Of a stretch of DNA of 64,000 nt, positions 62,513 to 64,000 are shown one piece after another. Under the pieces are notes generated by a model, which was given only the letters and a program-made list of their open reading frames with translations, made no database searches and had not been told where the DNA came from. The stretch is from NCBI RefSeq assembly GCF_016879755.1, contig NZ_WOFU01000006.1, positions 1 to 64,000 on the forward strand, written 5' to 3'. The translations under genes were made by a program, and so were the position numbers. This stretch comes from Bacillus sp. B15-48 (lineage in GTDB: Bacteria > Bacillota > Bacilli > Bacillales > Cytobacillaceae). Position 1 is the stretch's first letter, and each line of letters opens with the position of its first letter.

Positions 62513-63622
62513 ATGTATCTTTCATTAGATTTACAACTTTTTGCCGGAGAAAAAACGGAAAAAGCGACCCCATTAAAGAAACGGGAAGCGAGAAAAAAGG
62601 GACAAGTCGCGAAAAGTACCGATTTGACGAATGCGATTGTGCTTTTAGCTTCCTTTTCTATGCTTCTCATTATGGGAGAGCAGACGGTGACACGCTTAGT
62701 GAATTTATTTCGCAACGGCTTTTCGAATTTGCTGCTTGTCGAGCTGACAGAAGAATCGACGCCAATTCTATTTTTTGAGCTGCTAAAAGAGGCAATCTGG
62801 ATTACCGTGCCATTTATCCTTGCGGCTGGGATAGCTGCAATAGCCGCACTTTTGTCTCAAGTAGGTTTTCTCGTTTCAACTGAAGCGCTGAAACTTGATT
62901 TAAAAAGGCTTGATCCGATTAAAGGAGCGAAAAAGATTTTTTCACTGCGGTCTCTCGTTGAGTTTATTAAATCAATTCTTAAAGTTATTGTCATTGGCGT
63001 GATTACCGGCTTGATGATTTGGAATCAGCGAGGGATTTTCGCGCAGTTTTCACAAATGGATTTATACAATATTGTTACATATCTTGGCTCATTGATGGTG
63101 AAGCTGGGGGTCATTATTTCTGCCGTTTATCTCGTCATTGGCGTTGGCGACTTTCTCTATCAAAGGTTTGATCATGGAAAACAGCTGAGGATGTCAAAGC
63201 ACGATATAAAGGACGAGTATAAGAAGACAGAAGGGGATCCGCTCATTAAACAAAGAATGAAGGAGAAACAACAGCAAGCTTCACGGGCTCGGATGATGGC
63301 CGAAGTCCCGAATGCGCAAGTACTCGTTACAAATCCAACCCACTTTGCTGTAGCGATAGCCTATGAACCAGGGGAAATGAGCGTTCCTGTTGTCGTCGCA
63401 AAGGGTGCCGATTTTCTCGCTTTAAAAATGAGAGAAGTTGCAAAGGAACATGATGTTGTCATTATGGAAAATAAGACATTAGCAAGGGCTTTATATGCAA
63501 GTGTTGAGGCAGGGCAAGAAATTCCTGAAGATTTATTTAAAGTAGTTGCCGAAATTTTAGCTTATGTGTATCGCGTGAAAGGAACGCTGAACAAGCAAGG
63601 GGGGAGAAAGAATGAAGCTTAG
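62513..63622 (+). CDS. flhB: Export switch protein FlhB
   Basis: A 369-residue substrate-specificity switch. LQLFAGEKTEKATPLKKREARKKGQVAKS is the N-terminus, four membrane helices follow, and the self-cleaving NPTH lies near residue 268 (VTNPTHFAVAI). GGACGG before the ATG. It overlaps flhA by 11 bases. Confidence 0.96.
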   Translation: MYLSLDLQLFAGEKTEKATPLKKREARKKGQVAKSTDLTNAIVLLASFSMLLIMGEQTVTRLVNLFRNGFSNLLLVELTEESTPILFFELLKEAIWITVPFILAAGIAAIAALLSQVGFLVSTEALKLDLKRLDPIKGAKKIFSLRSLVEFIKSILKVIVIGVITGLMIWNQRGIFAQFSQMDLYNIVTYLGSLMVKLGVIISAVYLVIGVGDFLYQRFDHGKQLRMSKHDIKDEYKKTEGDPLIKQRMKEKQQQASRARMMAEVPNAQVLVTNPTHFAVAIAYEPGEMSVPVVVAKGADFLALKMREVAKEHDVVIMENKTLARALYASVEAGQEIPEDLFKVVAEILAYVYRVKGTLNKQGGRKNEA

Positions 63623-64000
63623 AAATTTTGTTGTCTTGATGGCCGTCATCATGATTGTGATTATGATGGTAATCCCAATGCCAACGTTTATGCTTGATAT
63701 CCTCCTGATTATTAATTTATCTTTGTCGATTTTAATTATTTTAATTGCCATGAATATGAAAGAGGCGCTTGATTTCTCGATTTTCCCTTCGCTCCTCCTA
63801 TTAACAACGCTTTTTCGACTCTCGTTAAATGTATCAAGTACCCGGACGATTCTCGCGAATGCTGAAGCAGGAAATGTAATTGAAACGTTTGGGAGCTTCG
63901 TAATCGGCAGCAATGCGGTCGTTGGTTTTATCGTTTTCTTAATCCTTGTGATTATTCAATTTATCGTTATTACAAAGGGGTCGGAGCGGGTGGCTGAAGT
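63612..64000 (+). CDS. flhA: Flagellar export protein FlhA, N-terminal part (window edge)
   Basis: The first 129 codons of FlhA: MKLRNFVVLMAVIMIVIMMVIP opens the membrane domain, and LDILLIINLSLSILIILIAMN, FPSLLLLTTLFRLSLNVSSTRTIL, and EAGNVIETFGSFVIG are classic FHIPEP-family segments. The frame is open to the edge. GGGGAG precedes the ATG inside the end of flhB. Confidence 0.95.
   Translation, partial: MKLRNFVVLMAVIMIVIMMVIPMPTFMLDILLIINLSLSILIILIAMNMKEALDFSIFPSLLLLTTLFRLSLNVSSTRTILANAEAGNVIETFGSFVIGSNAVVGFIVFLILVIIQFIVITKGSERVAE

Overview
The window is chromosomal DNA of a low- to mid-GC, endospore-forming member of the Bacillaceae. This rests on an alpha/beta-type SASP, SpoVR, a YhcN/YlaJ lipoprotein, several genes matching the Bacillus subtilis yhc-yhd-yhe-yha neighbourhood (YhcU, PgcA, YhdB, YheA, YheE, YheC/D, YhaX-like, HemZ), strong AGGAGG-type ribosome binding sites and TTG/GTG starts. 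No rRNA, tRNA or CRISPR array was seen. The species cannot be named from the sequence.

Layout. (1) 1-2430: transposon debris, an IS66 element cut by the window edge (minus strand), then an IS91-type transposase pseudogene with an amber codon and an internal deletion. (2) 2700-25100: housekeeping and accessory genes: NRDE/TANGO2, nitronate monooxygenase, aldo/keto reductase, HAD phosphatase, RluA, YhcU, PgcA, YhdB, SpoVR, a HesB-like ORF with an in-frame TGA that looks like a selenocysteine codon, two sporulation or envelope genes, an MpfA-type CBS protein with a structured leader, GNAT, a KinB-like kinase, a Mn-type CDF exporter, Fur-controlled feoAB with a small Cys-rich partner, and isoaspartyl dipeptidase. 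(3) 25200-35070: sporulation-linked genes: SASP, YheE, four overlapping YheC/YheD ATP-grasp paralogues, YheA, a Cof-type HAD protein whose nucleophile is Asn, and HemZ. (4) 35200-64000: an almost complete flagellar island: motAB (minus), YaaR, flhO, flhP, a PilZ protein (minus), flgM-flgN-flgK-flgL, hag, fliB, flaG, fliD, a muramidase-like gene (minus), fliK-flgD-flgE-fliM-fliN-fliT-fliS-flgB-flgC-fliE-fliF-fliG-fliH-fliI-fliJ-fliN2-fliO-fliP-fliQ-fliR-flhB-flhA (cut by the edge).

How the island works. SigD-type promoters precede flgM, hag and flaG, so late genes can be released by FlgM export. The basal body, rod, hook, C-ring and export apparatus are encoded together with their own stator genes, but no che, fliL, fliW, csrA or flhF gene is present in this window. 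FliM lacks the N-terminal CheY-binding peptide, a similar peptide sits at the start of the adjacent FliN, a second FliN lies before fliO, and FliG has lost several usually conserved residues. fliP carries an apparent frameshift in a T7 tract inside its signal peptide. FliB, a flagellin lysine methylase, follows hag. This is either a rearranged main flagellar locus or a second, lateral-type system.

Most unusual non-coding signals: three intergenic arrays whose short cores recur at multiples of the DNA helical repeat. Two related arrays have six cores spaced exactly 21 bp (10955-11072 and 38964-39083). A larger one at 32640-33310 has 15 AGTAC cores spaced about 52.5 bp and then about 41.5 bp.
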